This document shows positions 44,792 to 52,464 of a stretch of DNA of 64,000 nt, piece after piece. Under the pieces are notes generated by a model. It was not told where the DNA came from. It searched no databases and was given only the letters and a program-made list of their open reading frames with translations. The position numbers and the translations under genes are program-made. Source of the DNA: CAVVAH01 sp963746175 (GTDB taxonomy: Bacteria; Actinomycetota; Actinomycetes; JACCUZ01). The stretch is from NCBI GenBank assembly GCA_963746175.1, contig CAVVAH010000008.1:62001-126000 (forward strand), read 5' to 3'. Every line of letters begins with the position of its first letter. Positions within the stretch are counted from its first letter, which is position 1.

Positions 44792-45565
44792 TCAGCCTCG
44801 CGCCCAGGCCGAGCCGCTCGTGTAGCGGCGCAGGCCGGCCGTGAACGCGGCCCAGCCCAGGACGGCGAACGCTGCCGCCGCACCGAGCAGCACGAGGCCG
44901 TCGGTGACGCTGAACTCGTCGATGAGCCGGGCCGGAACCGCACTGACGAATGCTGCCGGCACTGCGCTGTAGAGCAGCGCCTTGGTCGCGCCGGAGAAGA
45001 CGTCGGCCGGGTACGACGCCAGCAGCAGGACCGAGTGCAGGCTGAGGTCCGACGCCTGGCCGCGGCCGGCGAAGAACGCGAGGGACCCGGTCAGGACGAG
45101 GAACCCGGTGAGCAGCACGGCACTGGCCAGGGAGCCCACCACGTACACGAGCACGTGCTGAGGCGTCGGCCGCGCCGCAAGCAGGAACAGCACCATGCCG
45201 AAGGCCACGTCGCCGAGGTTGATCGGGTCGATCCGCCGTACGAGGAGGAACCGCAGCGGGTGCACGGGCAGCGTCAGCACCTCGTCGAGCGCGCCGGACT
45301 CGATCGCCGCCGGGATCCGCCGGCAGTTGGACAGCAGGCCGAGCACGAGGCCCGCCGACGTCGTCAGCACGGCGAACAGCAGCAGCACACGGTGCGTGTC
45401 CCACCCCCGGACCGACTGCACGCGGTGGAAGAAGATCAGCCAGAACAGCACCCACGCGACGTCGTTGACGACCATCGCGACGATCTGCGACCAGAACGCC
45501 GTACGGCGGGCGGCCGCGTCGGCGAACGCGGTGCGCAGCACTGCCGTGGTCGGGCGTCGGCTCAT
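44792..45565 (-). CDS. ABC-2 type permease, second of pair
   Basis: The 257-aa six-helix protein (FWSQIVAMVVNDVAWVLFWLIFF at the start) belongs to the ABC-2 group with paired permeases (DUF990-like). It overlaps the preceding permease by 4 bp (ATGA). With the ATPase at 46338-47300 it forms one exporter operon of unknown substrate. Confidence 0.85.
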   Translation of the reverse strand: MSRRPTTAVLRTAFADAAARRTAFWSQIVAMVVNDVAWVLFWLIFFHRVQSVRGWDTHRVLLLFAVLTTSAGLVLGLLSNCRRIPAAIESGALDEVLTLPVHPLRFLLVRRIDPINLGDVAFGMVLFLLAARPTPQHVLVYVVGSLASAVLLTGFLVLTGSLAFFAGRGQASDLSLHSVLLLASYPADVFSGATKALLYSAVPAAFVSAVPARLIDEFSVTDGLVLLGAAAAFAVLGWAAFTAGLRRYTSGSAWARG

Positions 45566-46341
45566 CCGCCCACCACCTCGAGCCTGCGCTGCCCCCGGGC
45601 GAACACCCAGCCGGCCAGCGCGACCATGGCCACGACCCAGCCCACCTGCTCGAGCAGCAGCCACGGTTCGACGTGGCCGGACGCCAGCCGGGCCGGGGCG
45701 TACGCCATCGCAGCGAACGGCAGGAACCGGGCGGCCTGCTGCAGCCCGTCGGGCAGCACCTCGATCGGCAGCAGCATCCCGCCGAGGATGAAGACCAGCT
45801 TCTGGTAGAGGAACCACGTCGACCTGGTGTCCCGCAACCAGAAGGCCGCTCCGGCCAGCGCGTGCTGCAGGCCGAGGTTCGCCGCCACCGCGAGCACCAG
45901 GGACGGCAGCGCCAGACCCACTCCTGCCCACGACGGCGGCCCGCCCGCGGTCAGCCAGGCGAGCACCCCACCCGGGACCACGAGCACCGCGAGCCCGACC
46001 AGCGTGCGGCCGGTCTCCACGGCGAGCCGGACAGCGACCACCGGCAGGGGCCGCAGCATCTCGACCGACACCGCGCCGCTGCCGATGTCGTCACCGACCT
46101 CCTCGATGAGTCGGATCCTGAGCGCGCACACCGCCGCCTCGCTCGTCACGACGTACCAGGTAAGCGCCAGGCCCGAGTAGCCCGCGATCGCGCCGTGCTC
46201 GCCGGCCGCCACCCGCCACAGCGACCCGAGCACGCCGGAGACGAGGAGGTAGAAGAGCGCGGCCACCACGAGCGCGTCGCGGTCGGCGAGCAGGCGCCGG
46301 CCCGACACCTCGGCGGGAACGCCGAGCCGCCGCACCTTCAT
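45562..46341 (-). CDS. ABC-2 type permease, first of pair
   Basis: The 259-aa protein has about six membrane segments and the paired-permease layout. It begins within the last codon of the ATPase gene (ATGA overlap) and ends in the same way with the second permease, so the three proteins should be made in equal amounts. Confidence 0.85.
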   Translation of the reverse strand: MKVRRLGVPAEVSGRRLLADRDALVVAALFYLLVSGVLGSLWRVAAGEHGAIAGYSGLALTWYVVTSEAAVCALRIRLIEEVGDDIGSGAVSVEMLRPLPVVAVRLAVETGRTLVGLAVLVVPGGVLAWLTAGGPPSWAGVGLALPSLVLAVAANLGLQHALAGAAFWLRDTRSTWFLYQKLVFILGGMLLPIEVLPDGLQQAARFLPFAAMAYAPARLASGHVEPWLLLEQVGWVVAMVALAGWVFARGQRRLEVVGG

Positions 46342-47300
46342 CGACGGGACCTGGTGTAGATCTGCGCGATGACCTGCTCGAGCGGTGGGTCGACCACGGA
46401 GATGTCGTTGACGTCCCAACGCTCCAGGACAGCCGACAGCACCTGCTTGATCGAGATCCGGTCGGTGTCCACCGACAGCCGGGCCGCGACGTCGGTACGG
46501 GACAGCTCGGTGACGCCGTCCAGGACCAGCTCGGGGACCGGGTGCTCGAGCCCCACCTCGACGAGCTTCGTCGACAGCAGCGTGCGGCGCATCACGGTCA
46601 CCGGGTCGTCGTAGATCACCGAGCCGGCACTGATCACGACGACGCGCTGAGCGACGTGCTCGATGTCGGCGACGTCGTGCGAGGTGAGGAACACCGTGGT
46701 GCCGGAGACCTCGTTGAGCGTCACCAGCAGGTCGCGGAACCGCTGCTTGGCCAGCAGGTCGAGGCCGATCGTCGGCTCGTCCAGGAAGAGCACGTCCGGC
46801 TCGTGCAGCAGGCAGGCCGCCAGCTCGCACCGCATCCGCTGTCCGAGCGAGAGGTTGCGCACCGGCACGTCGAACAGGTCGGACGCGTCGAGCAGCTCGC
46901 CCACCTCCGCGACGCGACGCCGCTCGGCGGCTGCGTCCAGCCCGTAGACCGCGGCGAGCATCCGCAGCGACTGGCGCGGGCTCAGCTCGAACCACAGCTG
47001 CGAGCGCTGACCGAACAACGTCCCCGTCCGCTGAGCCAGCGCACGGCGCTCCCGCCACGGCACGAGGCCGAGAACCGTCGCTTCGCCGGCTGTCGGGTGC
47101 AGGATGCCGGTGAGCATCTTGAGGGAGGTCGACTTGCCCGCGCCGTTCGGGCCGATGAAGGCCAACCGCTCCCCCGCGTGGACGTCGAGGGTGAGGTCGT
47201 GCACGGCCTCGACCGAGGTGCCCCGGCGACCGCGGAACGTCTTGCTCAGACCCGCCGCGCGGAGCACGAGCCCATCTGTCGCTGCCGCCCGGCTCCCCAT
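46338..47300 (-). CDS. ABC transporter ATP-binding protein (paired-permease exporter)
   Basis: The ~320-aa protein has Walker A IGPNGAGKST, signature LSLGQRMRCELA, Walker B VLFLDEP and switch His in LTSHDV. A C-terminal domain of ~90 residues follows, as in the NatA/DrrA-like ATPases of DUF990 systems. The ATG at 47300 is preferred because GATGAT ends 6 nt upstream; another in-frame start lies 36 bp further. Confidence 0.9.
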   Translation of the reverse strand: MGSRAAATDGLVLRAAGLSKTFRGRRGTSVEAVHDLTLDVHAGERLAFIGPNGAGKSTSLKMLTGILHPTAGEATVLGLVPWRERRALAQRTGTLFGQRSQLWFELSPRQSLRMLAAVYGLDAAAERRRVAEVGELLDASDLFDVPVRNLSLGQRMRCELAACLLHEPDVLFLDEPTIGLDLLAKQRFRDLLVTLNEVSGTTVFLTSHDVADIEHVAQRVVVISAGSVIYDDPVTVMRRTLLSTKLVEVGLEHPVPELVLDGVTELSRTDVAARLSVDTDRISIKQVLSAVLERWDVNDISVVDPPLEQVIAQIYTRSRR

Positions 47301-47341
47301 CGAGCGATCATCCCGGAGGGTCCGGGCGAGGGCCATCCGAT

Positions 47342-47914
47342 ATGCACCCTGCGACCGGGCAACCTTCCGGGTCGCTCGGACGTCGCTGGGGGTGTGATGG
47401 CCGACGAGCAGGAGCGTTCGACGCGTTCGACGCGTTCGCTCGCGGCCGGATGCGCGAATTGCTCCGGTTTGCCCACGTCCTGACTGGTGACCCGCACCGC
47501 GCCGCCGACCTGGTCCAGGACGCCCTGGAACGCACCCTGATGTCCTGGGAACGGGTGGTGCGCAAGGACGACCCGGTGGCGTACGTCCGCCGGGCCATCG
47601 TCAACCGGCACGTCAGCGTCTGGCGGCGGCAGCGTCGTGAGCGGCTGGTCGCGGACACGCCGGACACGCCGTACGACCCGCGGTCCGCCGAGCGCGCGTT
47701 CGACGCCGACCTGTGGGCCGCCCTGGCGACGCTTCCGCCACGGCAGCGGGCGGTGCTCGTGCTCCGCTACTACGAGGACCTCTCCGAGGCCGACACTGCC
47801 GCCGCGATGGGCTGCTCCGTCGGCACGGTCAAGAGCCAGACGTTCCGTGCGCTCGCGAAGCTGCGCGACCGCTCCACCACCGACTCCGAGGGGGTGCGCA
47901 CATGGACCCGCTAG
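47342..47914 (+). CDS. ECF RNA polymerase sigma factor, SigE-family; N-terminus uncertain
   Basis: The protein has sigma region 2 (MRELLRFAHVLTGDPHRAADLVQDALERTL) and region 4 (LWAALATLPPRQRAVLVLRYYEDLSEADTAAAMGCSVGTVKS). It is a SigE-like (M. tuberculosis-type SigE/ECF50-like) factor. The only in-frame early start is 47342, which adds an atypical Gly/Arg-rich tail. A well-placed ATG at 47397 (GGGGGTG upstream) would give a better start, MADEQER, but is out of frame by one base just before the tandem TTCGACGCG repeats. A one-base deletion near 47415 would explain this. The next gene overlaps by 13 bp. Confidence 0.85.
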   Translation: MHPATGQPSGSLGRRWGCDGRRAGAFDAFDAFARGRMRELLRFAHVLTGDPHRAADLVQDALERTLMSWERVVRKDDPVAYVRRAIVNRHVSVWRRQRRERLVADTPDTPYDPRSAERAFDADLWAALATLPPRQRAVLVLRYYEDLSEADTAAAMGCSVGTVKSQTFRALAKLRDRSTTDSEGVRTWTR

Positions 47915-49167
47915 ACCGCGACCCGCTCGAGCGCGACCTGCGCGACCTGCTGACCGACGACCGCCTCGCCCTGCCCAGCCACTGGGTCGGGATCGACGCG
48001 ATCCGGGCCGGAGCGACCCGGCGTCGCCACCGGCGCGCCGCCGTCACCGCGGTCGCGGGAGCGGTCGTGGTGGCAGCGGTCGCCGGCAGCGCCCTCCTCG
48101 CACACCCCGACCGCCTCGGGCGACAGCCGGCAGGTACGACGACGACGTCCGGCGACCAGAGCGGGCAGCCGACGAGCAGCGCCAGCGGCAGCACCGCCAC
48201 GACACCGCTGCCGGACCTCGTCGGCCCGGCGTGGGCCGGCGCCGAGGTCACCGCCGTCACGGCGACGAGCACGAAGACCCTGGTCGCCGTGGGACGCACG
48301 GCCGGCGCCTGCGGTGCGACCTGTCTGCGGATGGCCGAGTCGCACGACAAGGGCCGCACCTGGGCTGCACTGCCCGTGCCCGCGGACGCCCGCTCCGTCG
48401 ACGACGTCGAGGGCCCGCGGTCCGGGACGGCTGCCTACGCCCGCTTCGGCAGCGGACAGGACGGCTGGCTGTTCGGCGGCGGCCTCTGGTCCACCCACGA
48501 CGGCGGGTTCACCTGGACGGCCGTCGACGTCCCGGGCGGCGTCTACCGGCTGGAGGCCGCCGCGGGCACCGTGTGGGCCCTCGTCGACATCGGCAACAGC
48601 CAGGAGCAGCTCTGGAGCTCCCACGTCGGCGACGACGACTGGCAGCGGGTCGACGGCGTCGACGTCGAGGGGCCGGCCGACCTCGCCGTGCAGGGGAAGC
48701 GGGTCGTCGTCCTCGGCACCGGTGACGCTGCCTGGACCAATGACAGCGGCGACTTCCGGCGCAGCGACAACCCGTGCGCGAGCAGTGTGCAGGTCAGGAT
48801 CACCGGGTCCGGGAGCCTGTGGGCGACCTGCGTGACCGGGACGGCGGCGCACCTCGCCACCTCGGACGACGAGGGCCTCACCTGGACCGGCGTGCCGGTC
48901 GACACCGGGCAGGGGTCACTGCCCAACACCGTGACCGTCGGGGCGCGCAGCACGGGCGAGGCAGTCCTCGCCGTCCCGACGCAGCCGGTCGCCCGCCTCG
49001 ACGTCACCGGCAAGGTCTCCGCGGTGGCCGACCCCCCGACCGAGGGCGACGTGGGCTACCTCGGGTTCACCACCCGCGACGTCGGCTACGCGATCGTCGG
49101 GTCCGCGCTCTGGCGCACCGACGACGGGGCCGAGACGTGGCGGCAGCTCGACATCGCGACGCCGTAG
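47902..49167 (+). CDS. Single-pass membrane protein with extracytoplasmic beta-propeller repeats, coupled to an ECF sigma factor
   Basis: The 421-aa protein has a 40-residue cytoplasmic N-terminus, one transmembrane helix (about 47-66), a Thr/Ser/Gly-rich linker and an outer domain of repeated BNR/sialidase-like blades (SHDKGRTWAALPV, STHDGGFTWTAVDV, SDDEGLTWTGVPV, TDDGAETWRQLDI). The gene begins 13 bp inside the sigma gene. Proteins in this position are usually anti-sigma factors; the short N-terminus lacks a classical zinc motif, so this may be a different class in which the propeller senses an outside signal. Confidence 0.78.
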   Translation: MDPLDRDPLERDLRDLLTDDRLALPSHWVGIDAIRAGATRRRHRRAAVTAVAGAVVVAAVAGSALLAHPDRLGRQPAGTTTTSGDQSGQPTSSASGSTATTPLPDLVGPAWAGAEVTAVTATSTKTLVAVGRTAGACGATCLRMAESHDKGRTWAALPVPADARSVDDVEGPRSGTAAYARFGSGQDGWLFGGGLWSTHDGGFTWTAVDVPGGVYRLEAAAGTVWALVDIGNSQEQLWSSHVGDDDWQRVDGVDVEGPADLAVQGKRVVVLGTGDAAWTNDSGDFRRSDNPCASSVQVRITGSGSLWATCVTGTAAHLATSDDEGLTWTGVPVDTGQGSLPNTVTVGARSTGEAVLAVPTQPVARLDVTGKVSAVADPPTEGDVGYLGFTTRDVGYAIVGSALWRTDDGAETWRQLDIATP

Positions 49168-49173
49168 CGGAAG

Positions 49174-49992
49174 CTACGTCAGGAGCAGCTTCTCCAGCCG
49201 ACGGCCGGTGACGAGCAGTCCGACGACCCCGAGGCCGACCAGCACCGCCACGTGGACGAACGAGCCGAGTCCGACCGTGCCGGTGGTGAGCTCCCGCAGC
49301 AGCGTCGCCGCGTGGTAGAGCGGCGAGCAGCGCACGACCCACTGCAGCGAGTCGGGGTAGACGTCGATCGGGTAGAACGTGGCCGAGAACAGGAACAGCG
49401 GCAGCGTCACGAGGGTGATGTACTCGAAGTCCTGCCACGACTTCATGTACGTCGTGCACGCGGTGCCCATCGCGGCGAACGCGAACCCGATGAGCACCAC
49501 CGCGGGCAGCGCGAGCAGCGCCCACCACGACACGATGAGCCCCATCACGAGCATCACGACGAGGAACGCCGCGGAGTAGAAGGCCCCGCGCATCAGCGCC
49601 CAGCCGATCTCGCCGGCCGCGACGTCGACGGGCGTGACCGGCGTCGCCAGCACCGCGTCGTACAGCTTGTTGTACTTCAGCTTGAAGAACAGGTTGAACG
49701 TCGCGTCGTAGAGCGCGCCGTTCATCGCCGAGGACGCGAGCATCGCCGGCGCCACGAACACGGTGTAGCTGACCAGCTCGCCGCCGGGCAGCTCGACGTC
49801 GCCGACCAGCTGGGAGACCCCGACGCCGACCGAGAACAGGTAGAAGATCGGCTCGAAGATGCCGGAGAGCAGCACCGGCCAGCCGGTGCGGTAGACCCGC
49901 ACGTTGCGCTCGATCAGGTAGCGCGCGCCGCCGGTGCCGACCAGCCGGCGGCCCAGGCCGGGCGGTGCGACCCGCAGGTCGAGGGTGGTCAC
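49174..49992 (-). CDS. ABC-2 type permease (second permease of an exporter)
   Basis: The 272-aa protein has about six membrane segments and matches NodJ/ABC-2 permeases (YLIERNVRVYRTGWPVLLSGIFEPIFYLFSVGVGV). The GTG start overlaps the stop of the upstream permease reading frame. It is intact, unlike the adjacent permease copy. Confidence 0.86.
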   Translation of the reverse strand: MTTLDLRVAPPGLGRRLVGTGGARYLIERNVRVYRTGWPVLLSGIFEPIFYLFSVGVGVSQLVGDVELPGGELVSYTVFVAPAMLASSAMNGALYDATFNLFFKLKYNKLYDAVLATPVTPVDVAAGEIGWALMRGAFYSAAFLVVMLVMGLIVSWWALLALPAVVLIGFAFAAMGTACTTYMKSWQDFEYITLVTLPLFLFSATFYPIDVYPDSLQWVVRCSPLYHAATLLRELTTGTVGLGSFVHVAVLVGLGVVGLLVTGRRLEKLLLT

Positions 49993-50821
49993 GTCACCAG
50001 CCGCCGCTCGAACGTCTTCCGCGCCACGACGAAGCCGACGACGGCCCACAGGCACAGGTAGCCCACGTGTACCAGGGCCGAGCCGGCGGCAGGCGTCCCG
50101 AGGGCGAGCGCGCGGCACAGGTCGACGCCGTGCCACAGCGGGACCGCCCAGGCCACCGGCTCCAGCCAGTCGGGCAGCTGGGAGACCGGGAAGAACGTGC
50201 CGGAGAACAGGAACATCGGCACGATGCCGAACCGGAACAGCATCGCGAAGCCGCTGTCGTTCTCCCGTGTCGCCGAGAACGCGAAGATCGCCGGCGCGTA
50301 GGCGAGCCCCGTGAGCATGCCGACCGGGATGCACAGCACCGCCCACGGCGAGGAGATCGCGCCGAAGGCCACCATGATCGACCAGGAACACGGTGGTGGT
50401 GATGAAGAGCCGCAGCACGATGAAGAGCAGGTGTCCGGCCAGGACGTCGACGACGCGCAGCGGTGTCGCGAGCATCGCGTGGTACTGCCGGTTCCACTTG
50501 ATGGCGCCCATCACCGGGTACGTCGACTCGAACGACGTCATCTGCATCGCCGAGGCCGCCAGCAGACCGGGCGCGATGAACTCCAGGTAGCTGACGCCGT
50601 CGAGGGTCGGCGGCCCCTGGCCCCTGGTCGACGAGCAGCCCGAGACCGAGGCCCATCGCGGCGAGGAAGCCGAGCGGCTCGACGATCGTCGAGATGGCCG
50701 TGCCCCGCCAGACCCGGCGGTACTGCGTGAGCCAGAAGCCGAACGCGCGCAGCACGAGCGCCCGCGTCGACGGCAGCGACGACGGCGCACCGGTCTGCGG
50801 GGTCGAGGTGGTCTGGGCCAT
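49989..50821 (-). pseudogene. ABC-2 permease with two frameshifts
   Basis: The frame starts at ATG 50821, two bases after the ATPase stop. It reads as a permease to LGLGLLVDQGPG, then breaks at a tandem duplication CCCCTGG-CCCCTGG (50614-50627). Removing one 7-bp copy restores DQGPPTLDGVSYLEFIAPG. The second break is one extra A at about 50378; without it the protein continues LVVMVAFGAISSPWAVLC to the stop at 49989. The restored protein is a normal ~274-aa NodJ-like permease. Whether this is decay or assembly error is open. Confidence 0.82.
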
Positions 50822-50822
50822 G

Positions 50823-51797
50823 TCAGTCGACCAGAGTCCGTCCGGTGAGGCGCAGGAAGACGTCCTCGAGGGAGCTGCGGCGGACCAGCACCGACTGCGG
50901 TGCGAGGCCGTGCCGGTGCACCTCCGCCGCCGCCAGGTCGCCGTCGTCGGCGTAGAGCAGGACGCGGTCGGGCAGCACGTCGACGCGGGACACCAGCGCG
51001 TGCAGGGGACGCTCCGGCGAGGCCACCATCTCCTCGACCTTCTCGCCCGCGGCCTCGTTGTCGCCCGGCGGGAACCGCAGCTCCACCACCTCGCGGGTCG
51101 ACCACTCGCGGATCAGCGCTGCCGGCGACCCCTCGGCCGCGATCCGGCCGCCGTCCATCACGACGAGCCGGTCGCAGAGCTGCTCGGCCTCGTCCATGTA
51201 GTGCGTCGTCAGCACCAGGGTGACGCCCCGCTGCTTGAGCCGGAACAGCCGGTCCCAGACCACGTGCCGGGCCTGCGGGTCGAGACCGGTCGTCGGCTCG
51301 TCGAGGAGCAGCATGTCGGGGTCGTTGATCAGCGACCGGGCGATGGTCAGCCGGCGCTTCATGCCGCCGGAGAGCGGCTCGACCCTGCTCGCGCCGCGCT
51401 CGGCGAGCTGCACGAAGTCGAGCAGCCGGTCGGCCCGCTCACCGACCTCGGCCCGCGACAGGCCGAAGTAGCGGCCGTAGACCAGCAGGTTCTCCCGCAC
51501 CGTCAGCTCGACGTCGAGGGTGTCCTCCTGCGGCACCACGCCCAGCCTGGCCCGGATGCGAGCCCCGTCGACCGCGGGGTCGAGACCCAGCACCCGCAGC
51601 GTGCCGCCGGTGACCGGCGAGACGCAGCCGATCATCCGCATCGTCGAGGACTTGCCTGCACCGTTGGGCCCCAGGAACCCGAACGCCTCGCCGCGCTCGA
51701 CGCGGACGTCGATCCCGTCGACCGCGGTGAACTCGCCGAAGTGCTTCACGAGGCCCCGGGCCTCGATCATCGGCTGGCTGTCGCTTCGTCCCGGCAC
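50823..51797 (-). CDS. ABC transporter ATP-binding protein (NodI-like)
   Basis: The 324-aa protein has Walker A FLGPNGAGKSST, signature LSGGMKRRL, Walker B MLLLDEPTTGLD and switch His in TTHYMDEAEQL. A C-terminal extension typical of DrrA/NodI-type exporters follows. It is first in an operon with two permeases, one of which is frameshifted. The GTG start has TAGGGT 8 nt upstream; an ATG nine codons in is an alternative. Confidence 0.92.
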   Translation of the reverse strand: MPGRSDSQPMIEARGLVKHFGEFTAVDGIDVRVERGEAFGFLGPNGAGKSSTMRMIGCVSPVTGGTLRVLGLDPAVDGARIRARLGVVPQEDTLDVELTVRENLLVYGRYFGLSRAEVGERADRLLDFVQLAERGASRVEPLSGGMKRRLTIARSLINDPDMLLLDEPTTGLDPQARHVVWDRLFRLKQRGVTLVLTTHYMDEAEQLCDRLVVMDGGRIAAEGSPAALIREWSTREVVELRFPPGDNEAAGEKVEEMVASPERPLHALVSRVDVLPDRVLLYADDGDLAAAEVHRHGLAPQSVLVRRSSLEDVFLRLTGRTLVD

Positions 51798-51889
51798 GGT
51801 CCACGACCCTAGACCGAGCCCCCGACACGTCTCATCCCCGTTTCGCGGTAGCCGTTGTCCCCGCCACTCGCGAGCCGCACACTGGCGGT

Positions 51890-52180
51890 ATGGAGGAGCG
51901 GGACGGCTGGAAGCACGACCACGAGGGCTTCTGGGGCAAGGTCCCCGCGGAGTTCCCCGTGACCGAGGCCGACCGGGCCGAGTGGGCCGGCGACGACGAG
52001 GACACCGAGGACGTCGACGGGACGGGCGGGGCCGCGAGCCCGTACCGGAGGCTCCCGCCGCGGGTGGCCCTCGAGGACACCGTCGGCGAGGTCGACACCA
52101 GCGCGGCGCCCTTCGACCCCAGCGGCGACCCGAACCGCGACGTCGCCAACCGCTGGGGCGCCGGCATGGTCGGCTTCTGA
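51890..52180 (+). CDS. Small acidic hypothetical protein
   Basis: The 96-aa protein is strongly acidic in its middle (DDEDTEDVDG) with aromatic residues at both ends (DGWKHDHEGFWG and NRWGAGMVGF). No family is recognised. CACACT ends exactly 6 nt before the ATG, consistent with a leaderless transcript, and codon use looks coding. It is divergent from the ABC ATPase and followed by a hairpin. Confidence 0.66.
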   Translation: MEERDGWKHDHEGFWGKVPAEFPVTEADRAEWAGDDEDTEDVDGTGGAASPYRRLPPRVALEDTVGEVDTSAAPFDPSGDPNRDVANRWGAGMVGF

Positions 52181-52187
52181 CCCACCA

Positions 52188-52231
52188 CCCCCCCCCCCGG
52201 TCGAGATGTTGATCACGTGAACGTGATCAAC
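52188..52231. repeat. C11 run plus perfect 10-bp hairpin (REP-like or terminator)
   Basis: Eleven consecutive C (52188-52198) are followed by GTTGATCACG (52208-52217), a TGAA loop and CGTGATCAAC (52222-52231). The hairpin lies 28 bp after the stop of the acidic protein and could terminate it. The AT-richer, exact symmetry is unlike the GC-rich terminators elsewhere and looks more like a dispersed palindromic element. The rest of the gap to lhr (52232-52464) shows nothing clear. Confidence 0.5.
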
Positions 52232-52464
52232 CTCCGCCGACAGTGGTGAATTCACCGCGCCCGGTGGCGGCTCACCGCGGTCGGTACTGCCTGGAAGGTC
52301 GGGGACGGCGGGAGAGCCGCGGACGGCGGCCGGCCCGCCCGCCACCTCCGCCGTCATTGCGCTCTGACCGTCGGGGCGGCAGGCGTGGGCAACCCACGAC
52401 CTCGCCACTCGACGCTGTACGCCCGGCGCCTGCGGATGTCGGACCCGTGGGCGAGGATGGCCCG

